Shown piece after piece: positions 17,952 through 26,791 of a DNA stretch of 64,000 nt; position 1 is the first letter of the stretch, and each line of letters begins with the position of its first letter. The notes below the pieces were generated by a model, which was not told the origin of the DNA, made no database searches, and saw nothing but the letters and a program-made list of their open reading frames with translations. Position numbers and translations under genes: made by a program. Origin of the DNA: Oleidesulfovibrio alaskensis DSM 16109 (lineage in GTDB: Bacteria > Desulfobacterota > Desulfovibrionia > Desulfovibrionales > Desulfovibrionaceae); contig NZ_KI519494.1 in NCBI RefSeq assembly GCF_000482745.1, forward strand, positions 632,116 through 696,115, read 5' to 3'.

Positions 17952-19121
17952 ATGGCCTCGATGATTGTTCTGGAAGATTCTCCTGCGGTGCTGCGCATCG
18001 GGCCCGGTGCGGAGCACCGCGTCTCGGTGGCGGTGGTGGCTTTGCTGGGCACCGGAATGATGGGGGGCGCGGTGCTGGCAGCAGGCGATCCGGCGCTTAC
18101 GGCTGTCTGCATTATCGGCGGGGTGGTGCTGGGGCTGGTGGCTTTGATGCTGCATAATCAGTCGCGGCAGCTGGAATGGAATCTGGACGAGCGTATGGTG
18201 TATGTTCTGGGCAGGCAGGCTTCGGACATGTATGCAGTGCCTTTTGCCGATATCGCCTGCCTGCGTCTGACAAAACGAAGGGTGGCCCGCAGTCTGGCGG
18301 GGGCTTCCATCACCTCGCAGCCGCCGGGCGGCCGTCGCGGGCGGGAACGCTATTATCTGGAAATGGCCATGCGTGACACCGGGTATGAAGGTATTGACCA
18401 GTCGTTCAACGAGTCCGAGCTGCGCGGGCTGTGCACGGTGCTGTGCCGGCGCACGGGGCTTGCGCTGTGTGACGAAACAGACGGGACCCGTAACCGTCCG
18501 GCCGCGGGCGATGCCGTGTCCTCTGTGGTGCTGCCCCCGCGCGAACCTTCACCCGCTTCGGTACTGCGCAGAACGGCACAGGGAGTCGAATGGCCGCTTT
18601 CGCCGGGGTGGCCGGCCGTGGGGGTTATGTTCATGGTGCTTGCCAGCCTGATGGCCGGTGCGGGCTCCGCCTATACGCACGTCGCGGCGGGAGGGGACGC
18701 CAGCCCCGCGCTGATGATCATGGCGCTGGGCATTTCGTTTTTTTTCATGGTCATAGTGCTGGCGCGGCTGGCCCATGCCTTTACGGGGCGCGGCAGAATA
18801 ACGGTACGCGGCGGGGTGCTGGTGCGGGAGCTGCTGAGCCCGCTGGGTAACAGAAGTCTGGAAGTTTCGCTGCGCGAAGTGGTGGCGTTGCGCGTCATTG
18901 CCCCGCGCACGGCTGTCTGTCAGCTTCAGGTGCTGGGCCGTACGGGACAGGCGGCAGTGCTGGCCAGTGTTTCCAGCGGGGTCACGCCGCTTACGGTGGG
19001 CGATCTGTACTGGCTGCGCGGTACGCTCAACCGTATGCTCGACCTGCAGCGCGCGGCAGAGCATGAAGAGCACCGCAGAAAGCAGGTCATGGAACAGGAT
19101 TCTTCCGGCCCGCTGCAGTAG
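17952..19121 (+). CDS. Predicted integral membrane protein of unknown function
   Basis: Not recognised. The 389-residue product has two N-terminal membrane segments (about residues 18-58), a soluble domain with a PH-like feel (WNLDERMVYVLGRQ..., MYAVPFADIACLRL), two further membrane segments (about 215-270), and a second soluble domain of similar layout (ITVRGGVLVRELLSPLG..., EVSLREVVALRVI). It therefore looks like an internal duplication of TM pair plus beta-rich domain. ATG 17952 is preceded by GGGGAG. It follows a terminator and probably has its own promoter. No function is proposed. Confidence 0.7.
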   Translation: MASMIVLEDSPAVLRIGPGAEHRVSVAVVALLGTGMMGGAVLAAGDPALTAVCIIGGVVLGLVALMLHNQSRQLEWNLDERMVYVLGRQASDMYAVPFADIACLRLTKRRVARSLAGASITSQPPGGRRGRERYYLEMAMRDTGYEGIDQSFNESELRGLCTVLCRRTGLALCDETDGTRNRPAAGDAVSSVVLPPREPSPASVLRRTAQGVEWPLSPGWPAVGVMFMVLASLMAGAGSAYTHVAAGGDASPALMIMALGISFFFMVIVLARLAHAFTGRGRITVRGGVLVRELLSPLGNRSLEVSLREVVALRVIAPRTAVCQLQVLGRTGQAAVLASVSSGVTPLTVGDLYWLRGTLNRMLDLQRAAEHEEHRRKQVMEQDSSGPLQ

Positions 19122-19336
19122 CGGCTGCACGGGTCTGCCGTCGGGTGTTGGCCGCCGCGGCTGTCCGGCCGCGGTGCTGTGCCACAGGCCGCAGTGTTCA
19201 TTCGGGCAGATTTTTACGGGGTGCGTGTGCCTGTGTACACGGCCGCGGTACTTGTTTTTTCCGGCAGGTACGCTGCCGCGGCGGCGCGGCAGCGGCCGTC
19301 ACCGTCTGCCGGATGTTCCGGCTTTGTAAAACGCGG

Positions 19337-19363
19337 AAAGGCCGGACCCGATGTCCGGCCTTT
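19337..19363 (-). terminator. Intrinsic terminator of the AGCS symporter gene
   Basis: AAAGGCCGGAC and GTCCGGCCTTT form an 11-bp stem with a 5-nt loop, about 30 nt past the symporter stop codon on the minus strand. The T run is short, so it may be moderately efficient or serve both directions. Confidence 0.65.
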
Positions 19364-19393
19364 CACCAACCACACACTTTCTATGGAGAAGGC

Positions 19394-20785
19394 CTAACGC
19401 TCCTGCGGGAGCGCGGCCGAATCCGCTTCAGCGGTACGCTCTGCCTCGCGGGCTGCGAAGTAGGCGCGTGTTTCTGCCACAACAACACCGGAAAGACCGA
19501 GCAGACCGATGAGGTTGGGCACAGCCATCAGGCCGTTGACGATGTCGGCAAGCAGCCAGATGAGGTCCAGATGGACAAAGGCGCCGATGGCCACCAGTCC
19601 GATGTATATCAGCCGGTATGGCAGAATGCCTTTGACTCCGAACAGATAGGTTGTGCAGCGCTCACCGTAGTAGTTCCAGCCGAGAATGGTGGTGAACGCA
19701 AAGAACATGAGCCCCACGGTAACAACCTGCGGTCCCATGCCGCCCATGCCCAGAGCAAAAGCCGTGTTGGTCATGGCCGCTCCGGCCAGAGCACCGTCAT
19801 TCCATACGCCGGTCATCACCAGTACAATGCCGGTCATGGAGCATATGACAATGGTATCGAAGAAGGTGCCTGTCATGGCGATAAGTCCCTGCCGGACGCA
19901 GGAGTCCGTGCGGGCTGCCGCCGCGGCGATGGGAGCGGAACCGAGACCCGATTCATTGGAAAACACGCCGCGCGCGATGCCGCTGCGCATGACCATGAGC
20001 ACAGACATGCCTGCTGCTCCGCCGAATGCCGCCGAAGGATTGAATGCCGATTCGACGATGAGTGAGACGGCGGCGGGCACCTGACCGAGGTTGAGCATGA
20101 GCACGATGAGCGAGGCACCCAGATAGAACGCAGCCATGAAGGGGACAACACGCTCGGCCACTCTGGCTATGGAACGGATGCCGCCCAGTGTGACCATGGT
20201 GACCAGCGTGGTAAGCACGGCCGCGGTGCCCCATGAGGGAATGCCGAAAGTCAGCTGTGCGGCGTCTTTGATGGCGTTGACCTGAGCAAAGGTGCCGATG
20301 CCGAAAAAGGCCACCAGAATGCCGAACAGCGCAAACATGCGTGCCAGCAGGCGGCTGCCCAGCCCCCGCTCAAGATAGACCATGGGTCCGCCGGTCATCT
20401 GTCCGTTGGCGTCTTTTACGCGGTACTTAACCGCCAGCAGGCATTCTGAGTATTTTGTGGCCATGCCGAAAAAGGCGGCTATCCACATCCAGAAAAGCGC
20501 ACCGGGACCGCCGGCCGCAATGGCCGTTGCCACGCCCACGATGTTGCCCGTGCCGATGGTGGCCGACAGAGCGGTGCACAGTGCGGCAAAAGGGGAAACA
20601 TCCCCCTCGTTCTGGTGTCCCTTGTCGCGGCTGAAGACCAGCGAAAGCGCCATGGGCAGGCGCCGTATCTGCATGATGCCCAGTCTGAGGGTAAGGTAGA
20701 TGCCGGTGCCGACCAGCAGGGCCAGCAGTGGCGGCCCCCACACGAATGCATTGATAGATTGCAGTAGAACAGTAAGGTCAGTCAT
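19394..20785 (-). CDS. AGCS-family sodium:alanine/glycine symporter
   Basis: Inner-membrane amino-acid:cation symporter of the alanine/glycine:cation symporter family (AlsT/DagA type), 463 residues with about ten or more hydrophobic helices. Characteristic blocks include FAALCTALSATIGTGNIVG, GGPGALFWMWIAAFFGMATK and GVFSNESGLGSAPIAAAAA. ATG 20785 has AAGGA 7 nt upstream; a frame extending to 20878 would run into the riboswitch and is rejected. The tandem glycine riboswitch directly upstream argues that glycine is a substrate or the controlling signal. Whether the carrier imports glycine for catabolism or moves alanine too cannot be settled from sequence. Confidence 0.92.
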   Translation of the reverse strand: MTDLTVLLQSINAFVWGPPLLALLVGTGIYLTLRLGIMQIRRLPMALSLVFSRDKGHQNEGDVSPFAALCTALSATIGTGNIVGVATAIAAGGPGALFWMWIAAFFGMATKYSECLLAVKYRVKDANGQMTGGPMVYLERGLGSRLLARMFALFGILVAFFGIGTFAQVNAIKDAAQLTFGIPSWGTAAVLTTLVTMVTLGGIRSIARVAERVVPFMAAFYLGASLIVLMLNLGQVPAAVSLIVESAFNPSAAFGGAAGMSVLMVMRSGIARGVFSNESGLGSAPIAAAAARTDSCVRQGLIAMTGTFFDTIVICSMTGIVLVMTGVWNDGALAGAAMTNTAFALGMGGMGPQVVTVGLMFFAFTTILGWNYYGERCTTYLFGVKGILPYRLIYIGLVAIGAFVHLDLIWLLADIVNGLMAVPNLIGLLGLSGVVVAETRAYFAAREAERTAEADSAALPQER

Positions 20786-20930
20786 CTCTATTTCCTTGAA
20801 ATTGTTAAATTCCCAGGTAGAGACGGACTTCGAGTCTACTTGAAGAGGAAGCGGCGCTGCGCGTTGCGCAAAGCGCAATGAAGGCTAAGTGGTCCCTGAC
20901 GCACGGCCGTGAGGGTGCACTGCGTCATAA

Positions 20931-21125
20931 AGGGCCCTCTGTCCTTTTACCTGAGAGTTTCACCGGTCGTGGAGGAGATCTACGACCGGCTTGCTCCTTC
21001 GGTGCTCCCACAGGGGGAGTCTCTCCAGAGGCTCGTCAAACAGCAGTCCTTTTGCCTGAAAGATTTACTTCTTCGGCGTTTCCGTCCGGGGGTGTGGAAC
21101 GGCGGAAATCTCTCCTGCTGTCGTC
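20931..21125 (-). promoter_or_regulatory. Tandem glycine riboswitch
   Basis: Read on the minus strand, two aptamers follow each other. The first runs from about 21125 to 21035 (GGAGAGATTTCCGCC ... GAAATCTTTCAGGC-like elements, AAAAGGACTGCTG) and the second from about 21030 to 20935 (GGAGAGACTCCCCC ... GTGAAACTCTCAGG, AAAAGGACAGAGGG). The GGAGAGA opening and the CTCTCAGG-N-AAAGGACAGAG closing elements are diagnostic of glycine aptamers. Downstream, before the AGCS gene, TGACGCA/TGCGTCA can pair (20898-20924) and may form part of the expression platform, although no T run follows it, which leaves the mechanism open. Confidence 0.92.
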
Positions 21126-21391
21126 ATCCGAATCCAATACAGGGACAGTCTGTTTACTCAACCGGAAAAAAGAAGGCAAGAGGAAAACGCATTTTTTGCA
21201 TAATATGCTGTTTTTATAAAGATTGAACGGGGCAGGAAGTGGCGTGGGCATCTGCGGCGGCTGCACAGAGGGCTGTGCGCATGCGCACTATGCAGCCGCT
21301 GCAGTGGACATTTTGTGTACCGGTACGGCGCTGCCGTTGTGCGGCGCATGCAGGCATCCGGCACACAACGGCAGGTGTGCGGCATGCGCCC

Positions 21392-23560
21392 TCAGTCCAG
21401 ACTGCCGCCTGCGGGCTTCACGATATGTTCCAGCAGTTCGCGCGGGTCTGTCACAGGCTGCGAACAGGTGTAATTTTCGCACACATAGGCACACGCCGTG
21501 CGTCCCTTGTGTGTAAGATGCCGGGTGAAGGGCGCTGCCTGAGCCAGTTGTCCGGCATTCATGGGCGTGCGCAGCAGCAGGCATGTATCCGGACTGTATG
21601 CCGAAGCCACCGTGGTCAGCAGTGCTTCCGTGTCGGGAGAGTCCTGCTCGCCGCTTACCACCACGGTGCGTCCGCCGCCGGAAAGAAAATCCACTCCGCA
21701 CAGCAGCATGGTGTAGCCTCCGGGCATGTGGCGGACCTGTGTGGAAAGCCCTTCCAGCAGACGGCGGGCACTGTGTTCATGTTCCTGATTGCCCGTCAGC
21801 CGTGCCAGCCGTGCCAGATTGAGCAGCGTGACGGAGTTGCCCGAAGGGCAGGCGGCGTCATACGCTTCCACCGGTCGCATCAGCAGGTCGGGGGCATCCG
21901 CCGCGGTCAGGTAGTAAACGCCGCTTGTCCCGTCTCTGTGCAGGGTATCCTGCACCTGCTGCAGCGCCGCGGCTTCGCGCAGCCAGCGGACTTCGTGTGT
22001 GGCTTCGTACAGTGCCGTCAGACCGGCAATGAAGAATGCGTAATCATCCAGACAGGCAGTTACCGATGCCTTGCCGTTGCGCCAGCGGTGCAGCAGCCTG
22101 CCGTTGCTGTCGCGCATGGCTGACAGAATGAAATCGGCGGCACGGGCGGCGCATTCGGTGTAATGCGGTGCATCAAACGCCATACCCGCCGTGGCCATGG
22201 CTGTTATCATCAGTCCGTTCCAGTCGGTCAGCACCTTGTCATCCAGATGCGGGCGCGGACGGCGGCTGCGGGCCTGTATCAGCGTGGCGCGGATTTCGTC
22301 CACCAGCTGGGTCAGGGTATGTTTCTCCATTCCCAGCTGACCGGCAAGAGCGGAAAGCGGCGCCGGAAGATGCAGAATATTCAGGCCGGTTTTCCGGCCG
22401 GTGGACTCGTCGTGGTAATTACCTTCTTCCTGCAGGTTCCATATCTTTTCCGCCAGCAGCGCGTCTTCCCGGGAAAGCAGTCCGCGGATTTCCTGCAGCG
22501 TGAAAAGGTAGAAAAAACCTTCGCCTCTGTGCGGCAGCCCCATGGCGGCAAAATGAGGGGGCGCGTCGCTGTCGGCATCTTCCGCGGCGTAAAAGGCTCC
22601 CTGAGGCGAGGTCAGGTCGCGCATCACATACATCATTATTTCTTCTGCGGTGCGCCTGAACAGAGGTCTGCCCGTCAGCTGCCAGCCGCGGGTATAGGCC
22701 AGCACATGCATGGCCTGATCGTAGAGCATTTTTTCAAAATGCGGCAGCAGCCATTCCTTGTCGGTGCTGTAGCGATGAAAGCCATAGCCCGCATGGTCAA
22801 AAATACCCCCGAGCCGCATGGCTTCGAGTGTATGGGAAACCATGCCGGTCAGCTGTGCGCGCCGGGCGGCATCCTGTGTGCGGTGCGCGTGGCGCAGCAG
22901 CAGTAGCAGCGAATGCGGCGCAGGAAATTTGGGCGCGGACCCGAACCCGCCGTGGCGGGCGTCATATCTCTGGCATAGGGTATCCACTGCCTGCCGCACG
23001 GTGGTGTCGTCAGGCGCCCCGCCGCCGGAAGGGCGCAGCAGTCCTTCTGCATGCCGTCGCATGTGTTCCGCCACAGAGTCTGCCGATGCGGTGACATCGG
23101 CGCGTTGTTTGCGCCATATGTCGCGGATGCGCGGCACCAGCTCAAGCATGCCGGTGCGTCCGCCGCGGGAAAGGCGCGGAATGTAGGTGGCGGCAAAAAA
23201 CGGCCTGCCGTCCGGCGTCATGACAATGGTCAGGGGCCACCCGCCGGAGCCGGTAAGCATCTGACAGGCTGCCATATATATGCTGTCTATGTCGGGACGG
23301 TCTTCGCGGTCGACCTTGACGTTGATGAAAGCTTCGTTAAGCAGAGCGGCTACGGCTTCATCCTCAAAGGATTCGTGCGCCATCACATGACACCAGTGGC
23401 ATGTGGAATAGCCGATGGAAAGAAATACGGGTTTATCTTCGCTGCGGGCCAGCGCAAAAGCTTCTTCACCCCAGGGATGCCAGTCCACGGGATTGCGGGC
23501 GTGTTGCAGCAGATAGGGGCTGGACTCGTTGATCAACCGGTTGGGGCGCTGTGCTGTCAT
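21392..23560 (-). CDS. YyaL-type thioredoxin-domain protein (DUF255)
   Basis: Cytoplasmic protein of 722 residues in the YyaL/SPATA20 family. The N-terminal thioredoxin-like domain has the family opening NRLINESSPYLLQHARNPVDW and a CHWCH redox-like motif near residue 54. The C-terminal two thirds form an (alpha/alpha)6-barrel similar to glycoside hydrolases and N-acylglucosamine epimerases (blocks GGFGSAPKFPAPHSLLLLLR, KMLYDQAMHVLAYTRGW, DDKVLTDWNGLMI). The biochemical role of this family is not established. ATG 23560 has AGGGAG 6 nt upstream. It stands alone between the symporter unit and a YdcF-like gene. Confidence 0.9.
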   Translation of the reverse strand: MTAQRPNRLINESSPYLLQHARNPVDWHPWGEEAFALARSEDKPVFLSIGYSTCHWCHVMAHESFEDEAVAALLNEAFINVKVDREDRPDIDSIYMAACQMLTGSGGWPLTIVMTPDGRPFFAATYIPRLSRGGRTGMLELVPRIRDIWRKQRADVTASADSVAEHMRRHAEGLLRPSGGGAPDDTTVRQAVDTLCQRYDARHGGFGSAPKFPAPHSLLLLLRHAHRTQDAARRAQLTGMVSHTLEAMRLGGIFDHAGYGFHRYSTDKEWLLPHFEKMLYDQAMHVLAYTRGWQLTGRPLFRRTAEEIMMYVMRDLTSPQGAFYAAEDADSDAPPHFAAMGLPHRGEGFFYLFTLQEIRGLLSREDALLAEKIWNLQEEGNYHDESTGRKTGLNILHLPAPLSALAGQLGMEKHTLTQLVDEIRATLIQARSRRPRPHLDDKVLTDWNGLMITAMATAGMAFDAPHYTECAARAADFILSAMRDSNGRLLHRWRNGKASVTACLDDYAFFIAGLTALYEATHEVRWLREAAALQQVQDTLHRDGTSGVYYLTAADAPDLLMRPVEAYDAACPSGNSVTLLNLARLARLTGNQEHEHSARRLLEGLSTQVRHMPGGYTMLLCGVDFLSGGGRTVVVSGEQDSPDTEALLTTVASAYSPDTCLLLRTPMNAGQLAQAAPFTRHLTHKGRTACAYVCENYTCSQPVTDPRELLEHIVKPAGGSLD

Positions 23561-23798
23561 CGGGCACTCCCTTTGGCGTCTTCGCTGTGCGTGAAAAGCA
23601 TTAACCGGATTATTCTGCCTGTGTCACTGGTGCATGCAAAAATCATCCCCGCGCAGGGCGGGACGGCAGTGCGGTCTAGTCACGGTGCGCCGTACTGCCG
23701 GAAACAGAAGACACTGCGTCCATGGCCGTAATATAATGCCCCCGGTGCAAATGACCAGTGCCGTGCCCGCACCGGTGCTGTAACGGCGGTGGCGCAGG

Positions 23799-24641
23799 CT
23801 ACTGCAGACCGCCGGTACGGAATGCTCCGCCCGCAAGGTAGAAAAGGGTTTTGATGCCTTCCAGCAGCAGATTGCGTGCCGCGTCCTGATCGTTCCACCA
23901 GCGCTGCGGAAAGGGATCATACGGACTGCCGGCGGTCAGGATGCTGCAGCGGGGCAGGGCATGGCGGAAGACCATGCCCGCACGAGGGGCATGGACCGGT
24001 GCCGTCACCACCAGAACGGTAAGTTTCCGGTCACCCAGTATACCGGCCAGCGCTTCTGCCTCGCCCACGGTACTGATAAGATCATAGCCGTACATGCGGA
24101 TATCGCGCATGGGCACGCCCTTGTCCGTCAGAATGCGGACATACATTTCCGGCTCGTCCGGCACCCGGTAACCGTGCTGCTTCATTACTCCGGCTTCGCG
24201 GCGGGGACGCGTGCGCGAAACATACACGACCGGCGCATAGCCCCTGTTGTACAGGTCGGCCGCAAACATGGCGCGGTGCAGTCCGCCGCCCAGCACAACC
24301 ATGACATCGGCTTTGCGGGGGGGATAATCTGTTGTGGCATTGCCGGCAATCCACAGCAGCCCGCCCGCGCCCAGCACGCACAGCAGTATGGCGGCTGCGC
24401 CCGCGACGGCAAGGAACGTTTTTACAGCGTGCAGAGTGCGCTGCCGGCGGGATATGTGGCGGACCCTGCCGCCCGCGCCCGATGTGTTGCCGTCGGCGGC
24501 AGGGCGCGTGCCCTGCTTTTGCCGCGGGGCGGAAGAGACCGCCCGTCCGGCTGAAGAAGCCGCGGCGGCAGACGGAATTTTCTGTACAGCGTTGGAGCGG
24601 GATGAGTGTTTGCGGCGTTTGTCATCGGCGGAGTCTGGCAT
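23799..24641 (-). CDS. YdcF-like protein (DUF218), membrane anchored
   Basis: Protein of 280 residues with a basic N-terminus, one membrane segment (TFLAVAGAAAILLCVLGAGG, split region about residues 65-90) and a periplasmic or exposed DUF218 domain (ADVMVVLGGGLHRAMFAADL, STVGEAEALAGILG, VVTAPVHAPRAGMVF). Family members include YdcF, SanA and ElyC, linked to envelope functions and S-adenosylmethionine binding in one case; the role here is unknown. The start is uncertain: ATG 24641 is chosen for length and composition but has only a weak AGG upstream, and a GTG at 24755 is in frame. Confidence 0.75.
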   Translation of the reverse strand: MPDSADDKRRKHSSRSNAVQKIPSAAAASSAGRAVSSAPRQKQGTRPAADGNTSGAGGRVRHISRRQRTLHAVKTFLAVAGAAAILLCVLGAGGLLWIAGNATTDYPPRKADVMVVLGGGLHRAMFAADLYNRGYAPVVYVSRTRPRREAGVMKQHGYRVPDEPEMYVRILTDKGVPMRDIRMYGYDLISTVGEAEALAGILGDRKLTVLVVTAPVHAPRAGMVFRHALPRCSILTAGSPYDPFPQRWWNDQDAARNLLLEGIKTLFYLAGGAFRTGGLQ

Positions 24642-24866
24642 GGCTGCAACCTGTGGGCATGAATTGTTGAAGCGGGTGAACAGTCTGCGCGATGGTATAC
24701 TGTCGCGCCGCTGCGGGCAATGTATGGCTGCGGTGTGCGGAAACAGCGGCTGCACCTGTGTACCGCATGATGCAGAAGCGCTGTTTAAGCCGGTGCGGCG
24801 CGCAGACCTCCGGCAGCATACGGTATTGCGGCTGCGGGGAGAAGAGCGCGGAAGTGCAGGGGAATG

Positions 24867-24900
24867 AAAAAGGCCGCACGGGGTATGCCGTGCGGCCTTT
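24867..24900 (-). terminator. Intrinsic terminator of tgt
   Basis: AAAGGCCGCACGG and CCGTGCGGCCTTT form a 13-bp perfect stem with a short loop; on the minus strand the stem is followed by TTTTTCATT. It lies about 60 nt beyond the tgt stop codon. The remaining sequence between tgt and the YdcF-like gene shows no gene. Confidence 0.85.
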
Positions 24901-24960
24901 CACTGTATGAGCTGGCAGAGTCATCAGGCACAGATGCCCGACGCGTCCGCTGCGGCGGGT

Positions 24961-26094
24961 TTACGGGCAGAGCGCGGCTTCCTGCGGGTAGATGGCATCA
25001 TAGCGGCTCTTGTATTCCGCAAAGGTTCCCTGTGCGATGGCTTCACGCGCACCGCGTACAAGGTCGAGAAAGTACGTCAGGTTGTGAATGGAGTTGAGTC
25101 TGTATGACAGGATTTCCTGCGCATGGAAGAGATGGCGCAGGTACGCCCTGCTGAACGTGCGGCAGGTGTAGCACGAACAGTTGGGGTCAAGCGGTCCGTC
25201 GTCTTCTGCAAACTCGCGTCGTTTGATGTTTATTTTACCGGCCGATGTATACAGCGTGCCGTTGCGGGCATTGCGGGTGGGCAGCACACAGTCGAACATG
25301 TCTATGCCCGCGTTGATGCCGTTGATGATGTCCAGCGGGGTGCCCACACCCATGAGATAGCGCGGTTTGTGCGCGGGCAGCATGGGGGCGGTATGATAGA
25401 GAATATCCATCATTTCCGTTTTGCTTTCTCCCACCGACAGCCCGCCCAGTGCAAAACCGTCAAAGTCGATGCGGGTCAGCTCGCCTATGGATTCCTCGCG
25501 CAGGTCTTTAAAAAAGCCGCCCTGCGTGATGCCGAACATCAGGTTGCCGCCGCTGCCCGCGGGATAAGCATCGCGGCAGCGCTGCGCCCAGCGGGTGGTC
25601 ATTTTCAGCGAGCGGGCTGTGTAGTCTTTGTCCGCGCCGTAGGGCACGCACTCGTCAAGCACCATCATGATGTCGGAGTTGAGATTGCGCTGGATGGAAA
25701 CGACTTTTTCCGGCGTGAAAAGATGCTTGGAGCCGTCCAGATGCGAGCGGAACTCCACGCCTTCTTCGGAAATACGCCGCAGACCGCTGAGGCTGAAAAC
25801 CTGAAAGCCGCCGCTGTCGGTAAGTATGGGCTTGCGCCATGCGTTGAATTCGTGCAGCCCGCCGCGCCGCGCCACCAGCTCGTCACCGGGGCGCAGATAC
25901 AGGTGGTATGTGTTGCCGAGAATTATTTCAGCGCCGATGGCATCCAGATCGTCCGGAGCCACGCCTTTCACACTGCCCACCGTGCCAACCGGCATAAAGA
26001 TGGGCGTGCGCACCGGTCCGTGCGCTGTCTGCAGCACACCGGTACGCGCCTTGCCGTCCGTCGCGTGTAGCGTAAATTCACCAATTGTTGCCAT
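24961..26094 (-). CDS. tgt: Queuine tRNA-ribosyltransferase
   Basis: Replaces G34 by a queuine precursor in tRNAs for Asp, Asn, His and Tyr. Diagnostic features of bacterial Tgt are present: FMPVGTVGSVKGV near the N-terminus, NTYHLYLRPG, TDSGGFQVFSL with the catalytic-loop Asp, FALGGLSVGE, FDCVLPTRNARNG containing the nucleophile Asp, and the C-terminal zinc site CSCYTCRTFSRAYLRHLF (Cys-x-Cys-x2-Cys ... His). Length is 377 residues from ATG 26094, typical of the family. An ATG at 26106 would add four residues; neither has a strong ribosome site. It stands alone with a clear terminator. Confidence 0.96.
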   Translation of the reverse strand: MATIGEFTLHATDGKARTGVLQTAHGPVRTPIFMPVGTVGSVKGVAPDDLDAIGAEIILGNTYHLYLRPGDELVARRGGLHEFNAWRKPILTDSGGFQVFSLSGLRRISEEGVEFRSHLDGSKHLFTPEKVVSIQRNLNSDIMMVLDECVPYGADKDYTARSLKMTTRWAQRCRDAYPAGSGGNLMFGITQGGFFKDLREESIGELTRIDFDGFALGGLSVGESKTEMMDILYHTAPMLPAHKPRYLMGVGTPLDIINGINAGIDMFDCVLPTRNARNGTLYTSAGKINIKRREFAEDDGPLDPNCSCYTCRTFSRAYLRHLFHAQEILSYRLNSIHNLTYFLDLVRGAREAIAQGTFAEYKSRYDAIYPQEAALCP

Positions 26095-26319
26095 GGCGCG
26101 CACCATAGCCGCGACAGGGAGTCTTGAAAAGTCAAAAACGCCGCCCGAAGCCGGAGTGCCGGAAAAATGTCATGGCAAAGTAAAAAATAATTGCCCGTTA
26201 TGAACTAAAAAAACAATACAATGAAAGTAGGACTCCAAGTACCGCCCAGGGCGGCGCACAGTGCGATGCCGTTTTTACCATTATGATTTCTGTACCAACT
26301 TTCCCGAGGGGGTTTCATC

Positions 26320-26709
26320 ATGAACGAAATCAAGATTAAACGTAACGGCAAGGATGACCTCGTTTTTACCGGTGAAGAGCTTGTGACCGTTGATGACCGC
26401 GAATGGATGGGCGTTGCGCCCAACTGGTGGGAATTGAAACTGTACCGTTCTGCCGTGGGCAAATACATTCTGGCTTCAACCTTTCATCTGAACTACCCCC
26501 GCAGAAGCCGGATGTACGGTGCTGTGGTTTTTTCATCTAAAAATGACGTGGCGGAATATCTGCGCGAGTGCAACAGCCCCAACATGATAGTGGACGCCTT
26601 GATGCGTCGCGCCAGTCTGCACGAACGCCGCGCGGAAGAGCGCAGCACGGCCATGCACATGCCTTTCGTGGAGGCACTGCTGGAAGCGGGCGCCGGTGCC
26701 GCATCCTGA
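26320..26709 (+). CDS. Small conserved-looking protein of unknown function
   Basis: Not recognised. The 129-residue protein is soluble, without signal peptide or membrane segment, rich in charged residues, with a central WWELKLYRSAVGKYILAST segment suggesting a beta sheet and a helical C-terminus. It has a good ribosome site (GAGGGG about 8 nt before ATG 26320), good codon use and its own terminator, so it is a genuine single-gene unit. No function is proposed. Confidence 0.75.
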   Translation: MNEIKIKRNGKDDLVFTGEELVTVDDREWMGVAPNWWELKLYRSAVGKYILASTFHLNYPRRSRMYGAVVFSSKNDVAEYLRECNSPNMIVDALMRRASLHERRAEERSTAMHMPFVEALLEAGAGAAS

Positions 26710-26730
26710 ATTTTACGCCATGAAGCATGA

Positions 26731-26760
26731 AAAAGGCGGCCTGAAATCAGGCCGCCTTTT
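26731..26760. terminator. Bidirectional intrinsic terminator
   Basis: AAAAGGCGGCCTGA and TCAGGCCGCCTTTT form a long perfect stem with a two-base loop, between two convergent genes, with T runs on both strands. Confidence 0.9.
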
Positions 26761-26791
26761 ATAAGCGGGCAAGCAGGGGCGCAAAGGGCGG

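Noticed and set aside
16842..18155. 437-codon minus-strand frame
   Set aside because: His-rich shadow across two plus-strand genes and the terminator between them.
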